From Nitrospirota bacterium (GTDB lineage Bacteria > Nitrospirota > Thermodesulfovibrionia > Thermodesulfovibrionales > Dissulfurispiraceae): 39,411 bases of DNA. Below the pieces are notes generated by a model. It had not been told where the DNA came from and did not search any database. It was given only the letters and a program-made list of their open reading frames with translations. Of the stretch, positions 22,705 through 30,411 are shown piece by piece. Each line of letters opens with the position of its first letter. Position 1 is the stretch's first letter. The stretch covers positions 1 through 39,411 of the forward strand of contig JADFXI010000014.1 in NCBI GenBank assembly GCA_015233655.1, given 5' to 3'. Position numbers and translations under genes: made by a program.

Positions 22705-23067
22705 GTGAAAAGAAACGCGACAGGAATGGTTTTTTTACTTATGTGCATCATGCTCGCCGCGCTGTTTACTTCAGCATGCTCGGATACATTCGTAATCACG
22801 AAAGACGGCAAAAGTTATTTTTTCGGGAGCAAGAGAGAGGGCTTTTATAAGATGCTCTGCGAAAGCGGAGATTTGAAGACCATCATTGCGGAAACTCAAC
22901 TTCCTTCAAAAACACAGGATGACCTTTACAGATTCAATTGCGTGTTATCGGAACAGTCAAAAGAGAAGGTCGGGGAAATATACATTTCGATGACTCCCGA
23001 GCAGAGGAGGGACCTGCGCCTCGCTTTTCAGAATCACGGGTATGACATCAACTATATGGAGTGTTGA
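22705..23067 (+). CDS. Small lipoprotein of unknown function
   Basis: A 120-residue lipoprotein with GTG start; GGGAGG of the upstream gene end serves as ribosome site. The lipobox is FTSAC with Cys25. The mature part (VITKDGKSYFFGSKREGFYKMLCESGDL, MTPEQRRDLRLAFQNHGYDIN) has three further Cys and shows no family I recognise. It is coupled to the thioredoxin-like gene (3 bases apart), so it may be its redox partner or client; that is inference. Confidence 0.65.
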   Translation: MKRNATGMVFLLMCIMLAALFTSACSDTFVITKDGKSYFFGSKREGFYKMLCESGDLKTIIAETQLPSKTQDDLYRFNCVLSEQSKEKVGEIYISMTPEQRRDLRLAFQNHGYDINYMEC

Positions 23068-23241
23068 GGTAGCAAGATACCCGTATCCGGTCGGATACAT
23101 TAGAAAATCAGACCCTCTGTTATGAATCTTAAGCATTCGCTCCTGACCCTGTCGGTCTATTTGTAATAATTAATAAAATTTGCTTGATGTTTGCAATATC
23201 TCACGGGCCTGAAAGCGCCCGACCATAAGGAGGTGCTTACA

Positions 23242-23559
23242 ATGAAGACGTCAAGATTTTTCACAGCAGCACTGCTTGCGGTTTTCAGCATCATGCTGTT
23301 TGCAGGTATCACGGCAGCGGAAGATAAAATATTGATCAAGGGGAACATCAAAAATTTCAACATCAAGGAGCGGACAGTCACAGTGACCACTGCCGAAGGC
23401 AAGGACATGACCTTTGTCATCGAGAATGACTCTGCGCTCAAGAAACTCGGCGACAGTCTTGAGAAGGGCGATGAGGTAAAAATTAAATATATCATACATG
23501 AAAATAAAAACATCATTAAAGGCGGGAGTGACTTAAAGGGAACCAAAGCAGGCTGCTGA
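23242..23559 (+). CDS. Small exported OB-like protein
   Basis: A 105-residue exported protein. The start is set by GGAGGTG at 23230-23236, giving a signal peptide (MKTSRFFTAALLAVFSIMLFAGITAA). The mature part is beta-rich (ILIKGNIKNFNIKERTVTVTT, MTFVIENDSALKKLGDSLEKGDEVKIKYI), the pattern of small OB-fold exported proteins of the DUF5666/DUF1344 kind, and ends in GC. Function unknown. A stem CGGGC/GCCCG (23204-23221) lies in its leader. It is followed by a strong terminator. Confidence 0.65.
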   Translation: MKTSRFFTAALLAVFSIMLFAGITAAEDKILIKGNIKNFNIKERTVTVTTAEGKDMTFVIENDSALKKLGDSLEKGDEVKIKYIIHENKNIIKGGSDLKGTKAGC

Positions 23560-23578
23560 GCCCGAGGCACATTCAAAG

Positions 23579-23608
23579 AAAGGCGGCCCGGTACACGCGG
23601 CCGCCTTT
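23579..23608 (+). terminator. Intrinsic terminator
   Basis: AAAGGCGGCC (23579-23588) pairs with GGCCGCCTTT (23599-23608) and is followed by TT and AT-rich DNA. It ends the unit of the small exported protein. Confidence 0.85.
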
Positions 23609-23734
23609 TTAAATTTATCCGCATAGCAGACCCGGTGGCAGCGGGCTGCCGTCAGGTCATTTTTGTTCCACTTTTTTTTCTGCATGGTATATAATAATAA
23701 AACTCTCTTGTATATGAAACCGAGGAATAATTGT

Positions 23735-24577
23735 ATGACAGCGGCACCGCAATCCCCCGATATCATGGCCTTGAAAGATCAGGCTCGAATAGTCAGAATC
23801 GAAATTTTGAAAATGCTCACTGCATCAGGCTCCGGCCATACAGGGGGTTCCCTGTCTGCAGCTGACATAGTAACGGCACTCTATTTCTACAAAATGAGGC
23901 AGCGCCCCGGGGATCCCTCGTGGCCTGACAGGGACCGGTTCATTCTCTCAAAAGGTCATGCCGCTCCTCTGCTTTATGCCGTGCTGGCCTTATCAGGATA
24001 TTTCGACAAGTCCCTCCTCGGCAGTCTCAGAAAAGTCGGTTGCCCGCTGCAGGGGCATCCTTCCTCAAAACTTGTCAATGGGGTGGAAGTTTCCACAGGC
24101 TCGCTGGGACAAGGTCTCTCGATATCGAACGGAATAGCATTGGGTCTTCGTCTGGACAAGAAAGAGGCCAGGGTCTACTGTCTTTTGGGAGATGGGGAAA
24201 CTCAGGAAGGACAGGTATGGGAGGCTGCCATGTCGGCAGGCCATTATATGCTCGACAATCTCTGCGCAATAGTTGATGTCAATGAACTGCAAATAGACGG
24301 CAGGTGCTGCGATGTCATGACAGTGGAACCCATGGCGGAAAAGTGGAGGGCATTCAACTGGCATGTGTTCGAAATAAACGGGCATGACATGGAAGAGATT
24401 GCTAATGCACTTGATGAAGCGGAAAAAATCAAGGGCAAGCCGTCCGTTATACTCGCCCGGACTATAAAGAGCAAGGGCGTTTCATTCTTTGAAGGAAAGG
24501 CCGAATATCACGGAGTAACTCCGACGGAAGAGGAACTGCAAAAGGCACTCCTCGAACTGGACAGCAATGGGAAGTAG
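23735..24577 (+). CDS. Transketolase, N-terminal (thiamine diphosphate) subunit
   Basis: A 280-residue protein equal to the N-terminal third of transketolase, as in archaeal and many anaerobic split enzymes. It binds thiamine diphosphate: GSGHTGGSLSAADI, SKGHAAPLLYAVL, STGSLGQGLSISNGIALGL, GDGETQEGQVWEAAM and DVNELQIDG are all standard transketolase motifs. With the next gene it interconverts sugar phosphates in the non-oxidative pentose phosphate pathway. Start at 23735 follows GAGGAA; an in-frame ATG at 23714 is possible. TATAAT at 23690-23695 is a likely -10 box. Confidence 0.92.
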   Translation: MTAAPQSPDIMALKDQARIVRIEILKMLTASGSGHTGGSLSAADIVTALYFYKMRQRPGDPSWPDRDRFILSKGHAAPLLYAVLALSGYFDKSLLGSLRKVGCPLQGHPSSKLVNGVEVSTGSLGQGLSISNGIALGLRLDKKEARVYCLLGDGETQEGQVWEAAMSAGHYMLDNLCAIVDVNELQIDGRCCDVMTVEPMAEKWRAFNWHVFEINGHDMEEIANALDEAEKIKGKPSVILARTIKSKGVSFFEGKAEYHGVTPTEEELQKALLELDSNGK

Positions 24578-25562
24578 AGACCAGGCGACAGATATAAAGT
24601 CACAAAGCGCCGACTTCTGCGGCCAGGCGGTCGCCACTCGCGATGCCTACGGCTCGGCCCTGCTTGAATTAGGCAGGAGAAATGAAAAGGTCGTGGTGCT
24701 TGACGCCGACCTGTCCGGCTCGACAAAGACAGCAAAATTCGCAAAGGCATTTCCGGACAGGTTTTTTAATATGGGCATTTCCGAGCAAGACCTGGTCGGT
24801 ACGGCAGGCGGCCTGTCGCTGACCGGAAAGATTCCTTATGCCTCGACCTTTGCAGTCTTTGAAACAGGACGCGCATGGGAGCAGATCCGGCAAACCCTCA
24901 GCTATTCAGGGCTGAATGTGAAACTCGTCGCCACGCATGCCGGCATCACGGTTGGTGAAGATGGGGCCTCCCATCAGGCCCTTGAGGACATTGCGCTTAT
25001 AAGGGTCATTCCCAACATGACGGTCATAGTGCCTTCAGACGGTTTTGAGACCAAACAGGTCATCGATGCCATTGCAGAATACGAACATCCCGTTTATGTG
25101 CGCCTCGGCAGGGCCAAGGTGCCTCCGGTAATGCCTGCCGGATATCGATTCATCATCGGTAAGGCCCATACATTCAGCCTCGGCAGCGACGTTACTATTA
25201 TCGCAACAGGGATAATGGTGTCAAAAGCGTTACAGGCTGCGGAGCAGCTGAAAAAACAGGGGATAGATGCAGGCGTTGTTAATATGTCCACCATCAAACC
25301 TCTCGATACGGACACTGTTTTGGAAGCTGCAAAAAAATCCAAATTAATTGTTACTGCTGAAGAGCATTCTATCATCGGCGGCCTCGGCGGCGCGGTTTCG
25401 GAGTTCGTGGCTGAAAATCATCCGGTCCATCTGCGCAGGATCGGCACGAGCGATACCTTCGGATGTTCCGGTTCCCCGGATGAACTGCTGAAACTCTTCG
25501 GTCTCACCTCGGAAAATATCGTAAAAACGGTGGAAGGCTTTTTTCAGGACTTCCGGCGCTGA
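24567..25562 (+). CDS. Transketolase, C-terminal subunit
   Basis: A 331-residue protein covering the pyrimidine-binding and C-terminal transketolase domains: TRDAYGSALLELG, VVVLDADLSGSTKT, FFNMGISEQDLVGTAGGLSLTG (with the catalytic Glu of GISEQD), PYASTFAVFETGRAWEQIRQT, THAGITVGEDGASHQALED and VTAEEHSIIGGLGGAV. It overlaps the N-terminal subunit gene by 11 bases, so the subunits are made together. Its stop overlaps the ftsE start by one base (TGATG), joining the metabolic pair to the division operon. Confidence 0.92.
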   Translation: MGSRDQATDIKSQSADFCGQAVATRDAYGSALLELGRRNEKVVVLDADLSGSTKTAKFAKAFPDRFFNMGISEQDLVGTAGGLSLTGKIPYASTFAVFETGRAWEQIRQTLSYSGLNVKLVATHAGITVGEDGASHQALEDIALIRVIPNMTVIVPSDGFETKQVIDAIAEYEHPVYVRLGRAKVPPVMPAGYRFIIGKAHTFSLGSDVTIIATGIMVSKALQAAEQLKKQGIDAGVVNMSTIKPLDTDTVLEAAKKSKLIVTAEEHSIIGGLGGAVSEFVAENHPVHLRRIGTSDTFGCSGSPDELLKLFGLTSENIVKTVEGFFQDFRR

Positions 25563-26224
25563 TGATCTCTTTTAAAAACGTATCAAAATTCTACGACCAT
25601 AATACTGTACTAAAAAACGTTTCCTTCAATATTGCGAAGGGCGAGATGGCCTTTATCACCGGTCCGAGCGGCGCAGGAAAGTCTACACTCCTCAAGCTCA
25701 TGTATATGGCCGAGCTGCCTGACGAAGGCGATATAACAATAGAGTCCGTTCATCTTTCCTCTTTAAAAATGTCCGAAATACCTATGCTGAGACGCAAGAT
25801 CGGCGTCGTATTTCAAGACTTTAAGCTCATCAACAATCTGACTGTTTTCGATAACGTGGCACTTGCGCTGCACATACGAGGGATTTCTGAAAGAGAGATC
25901 CGCGCAATGGCCTCTGAATCGCTGAAGAGGGTCAACCTGCGCCATCTTGCCGAGAGCTTTCCCAAGAGTCTTTCCGGGGGAGAGCAGCAGAGAGTTGCCA
26001 TCGCGCGCGCGATAGTCGGTGGCCCTGTCGTACTGTTGGCCGACGAGCCGACAGGTAACCTCGACCCTGGGACGGCACTCGACATTATTATGCTGTTCAG
26101 GGAGTTGAACGACCAGGGGACAACGATCCTCATAGCCACTCACAACAGGGAATTGCTCAGAAATACTGACAAGAAGACATTAAAGCTCGAAGGCGGCACC
26201 TTCGTCCAGGAGGAGATTGTTTGA
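25562..26224 (+). CDS. ftsE: Cell-division ATPase FtsE
   Basis: A 220-residue ABC ATPase. Walker A is GPSGAGKST (about 36-44), the Q-loop VVFQDFKLI, signature LSGGEQQRVAIARAI, Walker B VVLLADEPTGNLDP and the H-switch THNRELL. Small size, YMAELPDEG and IPMLRRKIGVVFQDFKLI are FtsE features. With FtsX it couples ATP hydrolysis to periplasmic activation of peptidoglycan hydrolases at the septum. It overlaps ftsX by 4 bases. Confidence 0.95.
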   Translation: MISFKNVSKFYDHNTVLKNVSFNIAKGEMAFITGPSGAGKSTLLKLMYMAELPDEGDITIESVHLSSLKMSEIPMLRRKIGVVFQDFKLINNLTVFDNVALALHIRGISEREIRAMASESLKRVNLRHLAESFPKSLSGGEQQRVAIARAIVGGPVVLLADEPTGNLDPGTALDIIMLFRELNDQGTTILIATHNRELLRNTDKKTLKLEGGTFVQEEIV

Positions 26225-27102
26225 CGGCCTCATCGTATTCATTTAAATCCGCATTCAAAAGCCTCGCAAAAGAGAAATGGATCAATATCCTTTCTACTCT
26301 CACAGTCGGATCGAGTCTGCTGATAATAACCCTTGCTGTTTTCTTCCTGTACAACATAGAGTTTATAGCGAACCATCTCCCCGAGAGGTTTTCGATGATG
26401 GCTTATCTGCAGGACCCGATTTCGCAGGAGGATACCCAGAAGATAATCGACACTCTCAGGACAAGACCGGAAGTCCTGAAGGTAAGATACATATCCAAAG
26501 AAGAGGCCCTGCTCGAACTGAAACAGACCCTGAAGGATTCGACCCATATCCTCGAAGGACTTGATGAAAACCCTCTTACCTCTTCAATAGAAATAAAATT
26601 AAGGAAAGAATTCGTTACACCCGCAACAACCTCCAGGATGGCAACGGAGATCAAAAAAATGCCGGGTATAGATACGATTTATTACGGAGAGAGAATAGCC
26701 GAAGCCATTCACATGCTGAAGCGGTCAGTTCAGAACATAAGCATTATTATTTTCTTAACCATATCTCTTGGAGTTGTTTTTGTCACATACAGCACTGTAA
26801 AAATACTTTTCTACAGGAAAAAAGAAGAGATAGAGATCTTGAAACTTCTCGGCGCAACCGGATCGTTCATAAGGGCGCCCTTTCTGATTGAGGGAGGCGT
26901 AATAGGCCTGTTCGGCGGAATTCTGGGAGTAGCCGGGGCCTTTGTCTTTTATTTTGCAGTAACATACCGGTTGAGCATGGTCATTCCCATGTTAAAAACT
27001 CTGATCTTCCCCATTGGGGTGCTGATCGCCCTTCCCTTTGTCGGGATTATACTGGGCGTAATCGGTTCAGCCATCGCAATTGGACGTATAAGGCTCTGGT
27101 AA
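26221..27102 (+). CDS. ftsX: Cell-division membrane protein FtsX
   Basis: A 293-residue FtsX-type permease-like protein with TTG start overlapping the ftsE stop. One membrane helix near residues 20-43 (LSTLTVGSSLLIITLAVFFL), a periplasmic loop (residues 48-155, RFSMMAYLQDPISQEDTQKII onward) and three C-terminal helices (IIIFLTISLGVVFVTYSTVKI, GVIGLFGGILGVAGAFVFYF, GVLIALPFVGIILGVIGSAIAIG). The periplasmic loop binds an EnvC-like activator, encoded immediately downstream with no gap. Confidence 0.93.
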   Translation: MTASSYSFKSAFKSLAKEKWINILSTLTVGSSLLIITLAVFFLYNIEFIANHLPERFSMMAYLQDPISQEDTQKIIDTLRTRPEVLKVRYISKEEALLELKQTLKDSTHILEGLDENPLTSSIEIKLRKEFVTPATTSRMATEIKKMPGIDTIYYGERIAEAIHMLKRSVQNISIIIFLTISLGVVFVTYSTVKILFYRKKEEIEILKLLGATGSFIRAPFLIEGGVIGLFGGILGVAGAFVFYFAVTYRLSMVIPMLKTLIFPIGVLIALPFVGIILGVIGSAIAIGRIRLW

Positions 27103-28329
27103 ATGTTCAGCCCTGCGCGGTCAGGCCATCCCCTCTTTTCTATCTTGCTGGTTTGCCTTGCATCATTCCTTGCTGCGCAATTCCCTTATGCCGGTGCTGC
27201 GCGCGCCGAACATCCGCAGGAAGAATACAAACGAATTCAAAAAGACATCAAATTACACAAGCAAAAGCTTGAGACGGTCAAGAAAAAAGAACTGTCTGTC
27301 CTCGAAGAACTTCGGAAAACAACCACGGAACTGAACGAAATTGAAAGGCAGCTCTCGGCCCAGAGGGACAAGATAAAGCGCCTGAATAGCAATATACTGG
27401 CCGTTCAGGAAGACATCAAGAGCGATAGCGCTATACTGCAGGGACACAAGGCGCGGCTGAAAAAACGTTTGAGGACCCTGCTTATGTTCACATCAAACAA
27501 AGATGCGCTCCTGGCTTTGCTGAGCGGCGAAGATACGGCGCAGACGATAAGACTCGAAAAATATTTAAGCGACATTTCAAATTATGATTACGGGCTTATA
27601 AAAAAATACAGGTCCGAACTCCAGGCCATGGCTGAGAAAGAGAGCGGGTTAAGAAAGCTTTTTGCGGATTTAAAGGCAGAGGAAAAGGGCCTCTCGAAGC
27701 TGGAAGGCTCTTTGAAAGACAAAAAGAAAGAGAGAGAGTCTTTACTCGCCAATGTCAGAAAAGAGAAGGGCGTTTTCGAGAACATGATTAAAGAGATGAA
27801 AGATTCATCCAATCGACTGCTCGCCATCATCAAGGAAACTGAAAGGCAGGAGCGCGAGGCGAGAAAAAAACGGGGCCCGAAAACGAGGCCCGGAACAAAG
27901 GAAGAAGAGCCGGCGGACGACAGCGGGTTCGGCAGGCTTAAAGGAAAGCTTTCCTGGCCGGTTGCCGGGAAAGTTGTTTATCAGTACGGGACACAGGTAG
28001 ACCCCATCTTTAATCTGCCGGTTTTCAGAAGCGGTATTCATGTGAAGACGGAAAATGGCGCCCCTGTCAAGGCCGTCCATGAGGGCCGGGTCGTTTTTGC
28101 CGACAATTTCAAAGGCTACGGACAGCTTGTCATCGTGAGCCATGGCGGCGGCTATCATTCGCTTTACGGCAACCTCGCAAAGATTTTTTCTAAAAATGGC
28201 GCTATAATAAATGAACAGCAAATCATTGGTGAGGCCGGGGAGTCAAGTACGCTGGGAACAAGCGGCCTGTATTTTGAGATAAGGTACAAAGGGAAACCCC
28301 TCGACCCACAGCAATGGTTGAGAAAATAG
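27103..28329 (+). CDS. EnvC-like murein hydrolase activator (coiled coil plus degenerate LytM/M23)
   Basis: A 408-residue exported protein. After a signal (ILLVCLASFLAAQFPYAGAARA) come long coiled coils (about 35-250) that contact FtsX, then a LytM domain (about 285-408). Zinc ligands of active M23 peptidases are missing: the usual HxxxD is only IHVKTEN, and the HxH strand is LYFEIR. That is the state of EnvC in E. coli, which activates amidases rather than cutting peptidoglycan. The ATG directly follows the ftsX stop, so ftsE-ftsX-envC form one unit. Confidence 0.9.
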   Translation: MFSPARSGHPLFSILLVCLASFLAAQFPYAGAARAEHPQEEYKRIQKDIKLHKQKLETVKKKELSVLEELRKTTTELNEIERQLSAQRDKIKRLNSNILAVQEDIKSDSAILQGHKARLKKRLRTLLMFTSNKDALLALLSGEDTAQTIRLEKYLSDISNYDYGLIKKYRSELQAMAEKESGLRKLFADLKAEEKGLSKLEGSLKDKKKERESLLANVRKEKGVFENMIKEMKDSSNRLLAIIKETERQEREARKKRGPKTRPGTKEEEPADDSGFGRLKGKLSWPVAGKVVYQYGTQVDPIFNLPVFRSGIHVKTENGAPVKAVHEGRVVFADNFKGYGQLVIVSHGGGYHSLYGNLAKIFSKNGAIINEQQIIGEAGESSTLGTSGLYFEIRYKGKPLDPQQWLRK

Positions 28330-28346
28330 ATCGACGGAGGACCGAA

Positions 28347-29645
28347 ATGCGTTCAAAAAGAAAATGGCTGGCAGCCACAACACTTCTCTGCTTCATTCTT
28401 GCTGTTGTGTTCATCGGGAGATGGACTATAGGAACTGTAAATGCCCAGGGCAATTATGAGGAATTAAAGACCTTCACTGAGGTCCTGACTTTAATAAAGA
28501 AAAACTATGTCGATGAAGTAAAAACGAAAGACCTGATTACCGGGGCGATAAAAGGAATGGTTTCATCTCTTGACCCGCATTCCAGCTTCATGCCGCCTGA
28601 GTCCTTCAAAGAGCTTCAGGTCGAAACCAAAGGCGAATTCGGAGGCCTCGGCATACAGATCGGGCTGAAGGACTCTCTCCTCACAGTCATTGCACCCATT
28701 GATGATACCCCGGCTTACAGGGCAGGCATCAAGGCAGGGGATAAAATAATAAAGATAGCCGGTGAATCGACAAAGAGCATGGAACTGGAAAGCGCGGTCC
28801 AGAAAATGCGCGGGCCGAAAGGCACCTCCATCGTTCTGTCCATCATGAGAGAGGGATGGCACGAGCCGAAAGATTTCAGCATAACCAGGGACATAATAAA
28901 AATAAAAAGCGTCAAGCCCAAAATGCTCGATTCCTCTATCGGATACATAAAACTCAGCCAGTTTCAGGAATCCACGTCCGCTGATCTATCGACGGCCCTT
29001 GCTTCGCTTAAGAAACAGGGCATGGCTTCAATTATCCTTGACTTGAGAAATGATCCAGGGGGACTGCTTAACAGCGCCGTTGACGTGGCTGCGCAATTTC
29101 TGCAGCCCAAGAAGCTCGTGGTCTACATAAAGGGAAGGACCGGAGAGAAGATAGAATATAATACCGAAAACGAGAATCCCTCCTACACCGAAATCCCTAT
29201 GGTAGTGCTTGTCAATCAGGGCAGCGCCAGCGCTTCGGAGATCGTGGCCGGGGCCCTCAAAGACTGGAAACGGGCCATCATTATAGGGACCCAGACGTTT
29301 GGAAAAGGCTCGGTGCAGAGTCTTATCCCTCTCAGCGACGGTTCCGGGCTCAGGCTCACTACAGCAAAATACTATACCCCGAACGGAATAAGCATACAGA
29401 GTGTCGGCATTACTCCCGACATCCTCGTTAAGCTGCCATCCAAAGAAGGGACAGGGAACCACACGGTTATAAGGGAAAAAGACCTTGAGAGACATCTCAA
29501 GAACGAAAGCATTAAAGAAGAGACTGAAGAGAAAGAGACCGCTCCCTTTGAGGTCGAAGAGAAGGATGATCTGCAATTGCAGAGGGCCATCGATACGCTC
29601 AAGACCTGGAAGGTGTTTGAACAAATGCTCAAAAAAGCGGCATAG
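28347..29645 (+). CDS. C-terminal processing peptidase, S41A family (CtpA/Prc-like)
   Basis: A 432-residue exported serine protease. The start is at 28347 because GGAGG lies 6 bases upstream; a longer frame from 28314 overlaps the envC end. Signal anchor (KWLAATTLLCFILAVVFIGRWTIG), then a PDZ domain (about 85-165: GLGIQIGLKDSLLTVIAPIDDTPAYRAGIKAGD), then the catalytic S41 domain with Ser in NQGSASASEIVAGAL and Lys in GTQTFGKGSVQSL. Such enzymes trim or degrade periplasmic proteins, often peptidoglycan hydrolases and their regulators, which fits the ftsEX-envC operon. The tail is Glu/Lys rich. Confidence 0.94.
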   Translation: MRSKRKWLAATTLLCFILAVVFIGRWTIGTVNAQGNYEELKTFTEVLTLIKKNYVDEVKTKDLITGAIKGMVSSLDPHSSFMPPESFKELQVETKGEFGGLGIQIGLKDSLLTVIAPIDDTPAYRAGIKAGDKIIKIAGESTKSMELESAVQKMRGPKGTSIVLSIMREGWHEPKDFSITRDIIKIKSVKPKMLDSSIGYIKLSQFQESTSADLSTALASLKKQGMASIILDLRNDPGGLLNSAVDVAAQFLQPKKLVVYIKGRTGEKIEYNTENENPSYTEIPMVVLVNQGSASASEIVAGALKDWKRAIIIGTQTFGKGSVQSLIPLSDGSGLRLTTAKYYTPNGISIQSVGITPDILVKLPSKEGTGNHTVIREKDLERHLKNESIKEETEEKETAPFEVEEKDDLQLQRAIDTLKTWKVFEQMLKKAA

Positions 29646-29659
29646 CAAAGAGATCAGCC

Positions 29660-29709
29660 GGCGCATGGCTCGCAGTAAACAACACGAGAATGTCTGCGAG
29701 CCATGCGCC
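29660..29709 (+). promoter_or_regulatory. Perfect 16-bp stem-loop between ctpA-like and exonuclease genes
   Basis: GGCGCATGGCTCGCAG (29660-29675) and its exact complement CTGCGAGCCATGCGCC (29694-29709) enclose an 18-base loop. It starts 14 bases after the protease stop and lies just before the exonuclease start. There is no T-run, so it is a poor intrinsic terminator; it may be an RNA stability or translation-control element, or a small repeat. Confidence 0.7.
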
Positions 29710-29720
29710 CCGGGCCCACG

Positions 29721-30389
29721 GTGAGTAGCGTTATATTTGACATAGAAACAGTCGGGACGGATTTTGATTCACTCGACCCGGCTTCCCAGGAATACTTTCT
29801 TAAATACGCCGAAGATGAAAAAGAAGCGCGGCGTATAAAAGAAAGCCTTTCTTTATATCCTCAGACTGCTGAGATCGTCAGCATCGGCATGCTCAACCCT
29901 GATACCGGCAAAGGCGCCGTTTACTTCCAGACCCCCGGCGATATGCTCCTGCCTTTTGAGGAAAACGGCGTACTGTTTGAGTGCGGAACTGAGAAAGAGC
30001 TGCTGGAAAAATTCTGGATCGCTATAAAAGCATATGATCAGTTCGTCACTTTTAATGGCAGAGTATTTGATTGTCCCTTTATCATGATACGCTCCGCAGT
30101 GAATAGAATAAAACCGTCAAGGGAATTGTTGCCGAACCGATATAGCGGCCCGCACATAGACCTGATGGACCAGCTGTCATTCTTTGGGACATCGAAAAAA
30201 AGGTTCAGCCTCGATATGTGGTGCAAGACTTTCAACATAGAAAGCCCTAAGGCAGCCGGAATCACGGGAAATGATGTGAAAGAATTGTTCAGGGCCAAAC
30301 GCTACGTTGATATTGCCCGCTACTGCGCCAGAGACATCATCGCAACTAAAGAGCTTTTCCTGACGTGGGAAAACTATATTAAGTTCTGA
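29721..30389 (+). CDS. 3'-5' exonuclease related to PolB proofreading domain (DEDDy)
   Basis: A 222-residue RNase H-fold exonuclease. Exo I is VIFDIETVG (residues 4-12, Asp and Glu metal ligands), Exo II is TFNGRVFDCPFI (about 113-124), and Exo III is YCARDIIATKELF near the C-terminus, which gives the DEDDy type. It resembles the predicted 3'-5' exonucleases related to family B polymerases (PF10108). GTG 29721 is preferred over ATG 29703, which lies inside the 16-bp stem-loop; neither has a clear ribosome site. Probably repairs or trims nucleic acid ends; the link to the upstream division operon is positional only. Confidence 0.82.
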   Translation: MSSVIFDIETVGTDFDSLDPASQEYFLKYAEDEKEARRIKESLSLYPQTAEIVSIGMLNPDTGKGAVYFQTPGDMLLPFEENGVLFECGTEKELLEKFWIAIKAYDQFVTFNGRVFDCPFIMIRSAVNRIKPSRELLPNRYSGPHIDLMDQLSFFGTSKKRFSLDMWCKTFNIESPKAAGITGNDVKELFRAKRYVDIARYCARDIIATKELFLTWENYIKF

Positions 30390-30411
30390 TTAAAAGCCCT
30401 GACAAAAAAAG

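Noticed and set aside
23083-23221. Possible riboswitch before the small exported protein (GTATCCG-GT-CGGATAC at 23083-23098; CGGGC/GCCCG stem at 23204-23221)
   Set aside because: The stems are short and do not match a riboswitch consensus that I know; the first has only a 2-base loop as drawn.
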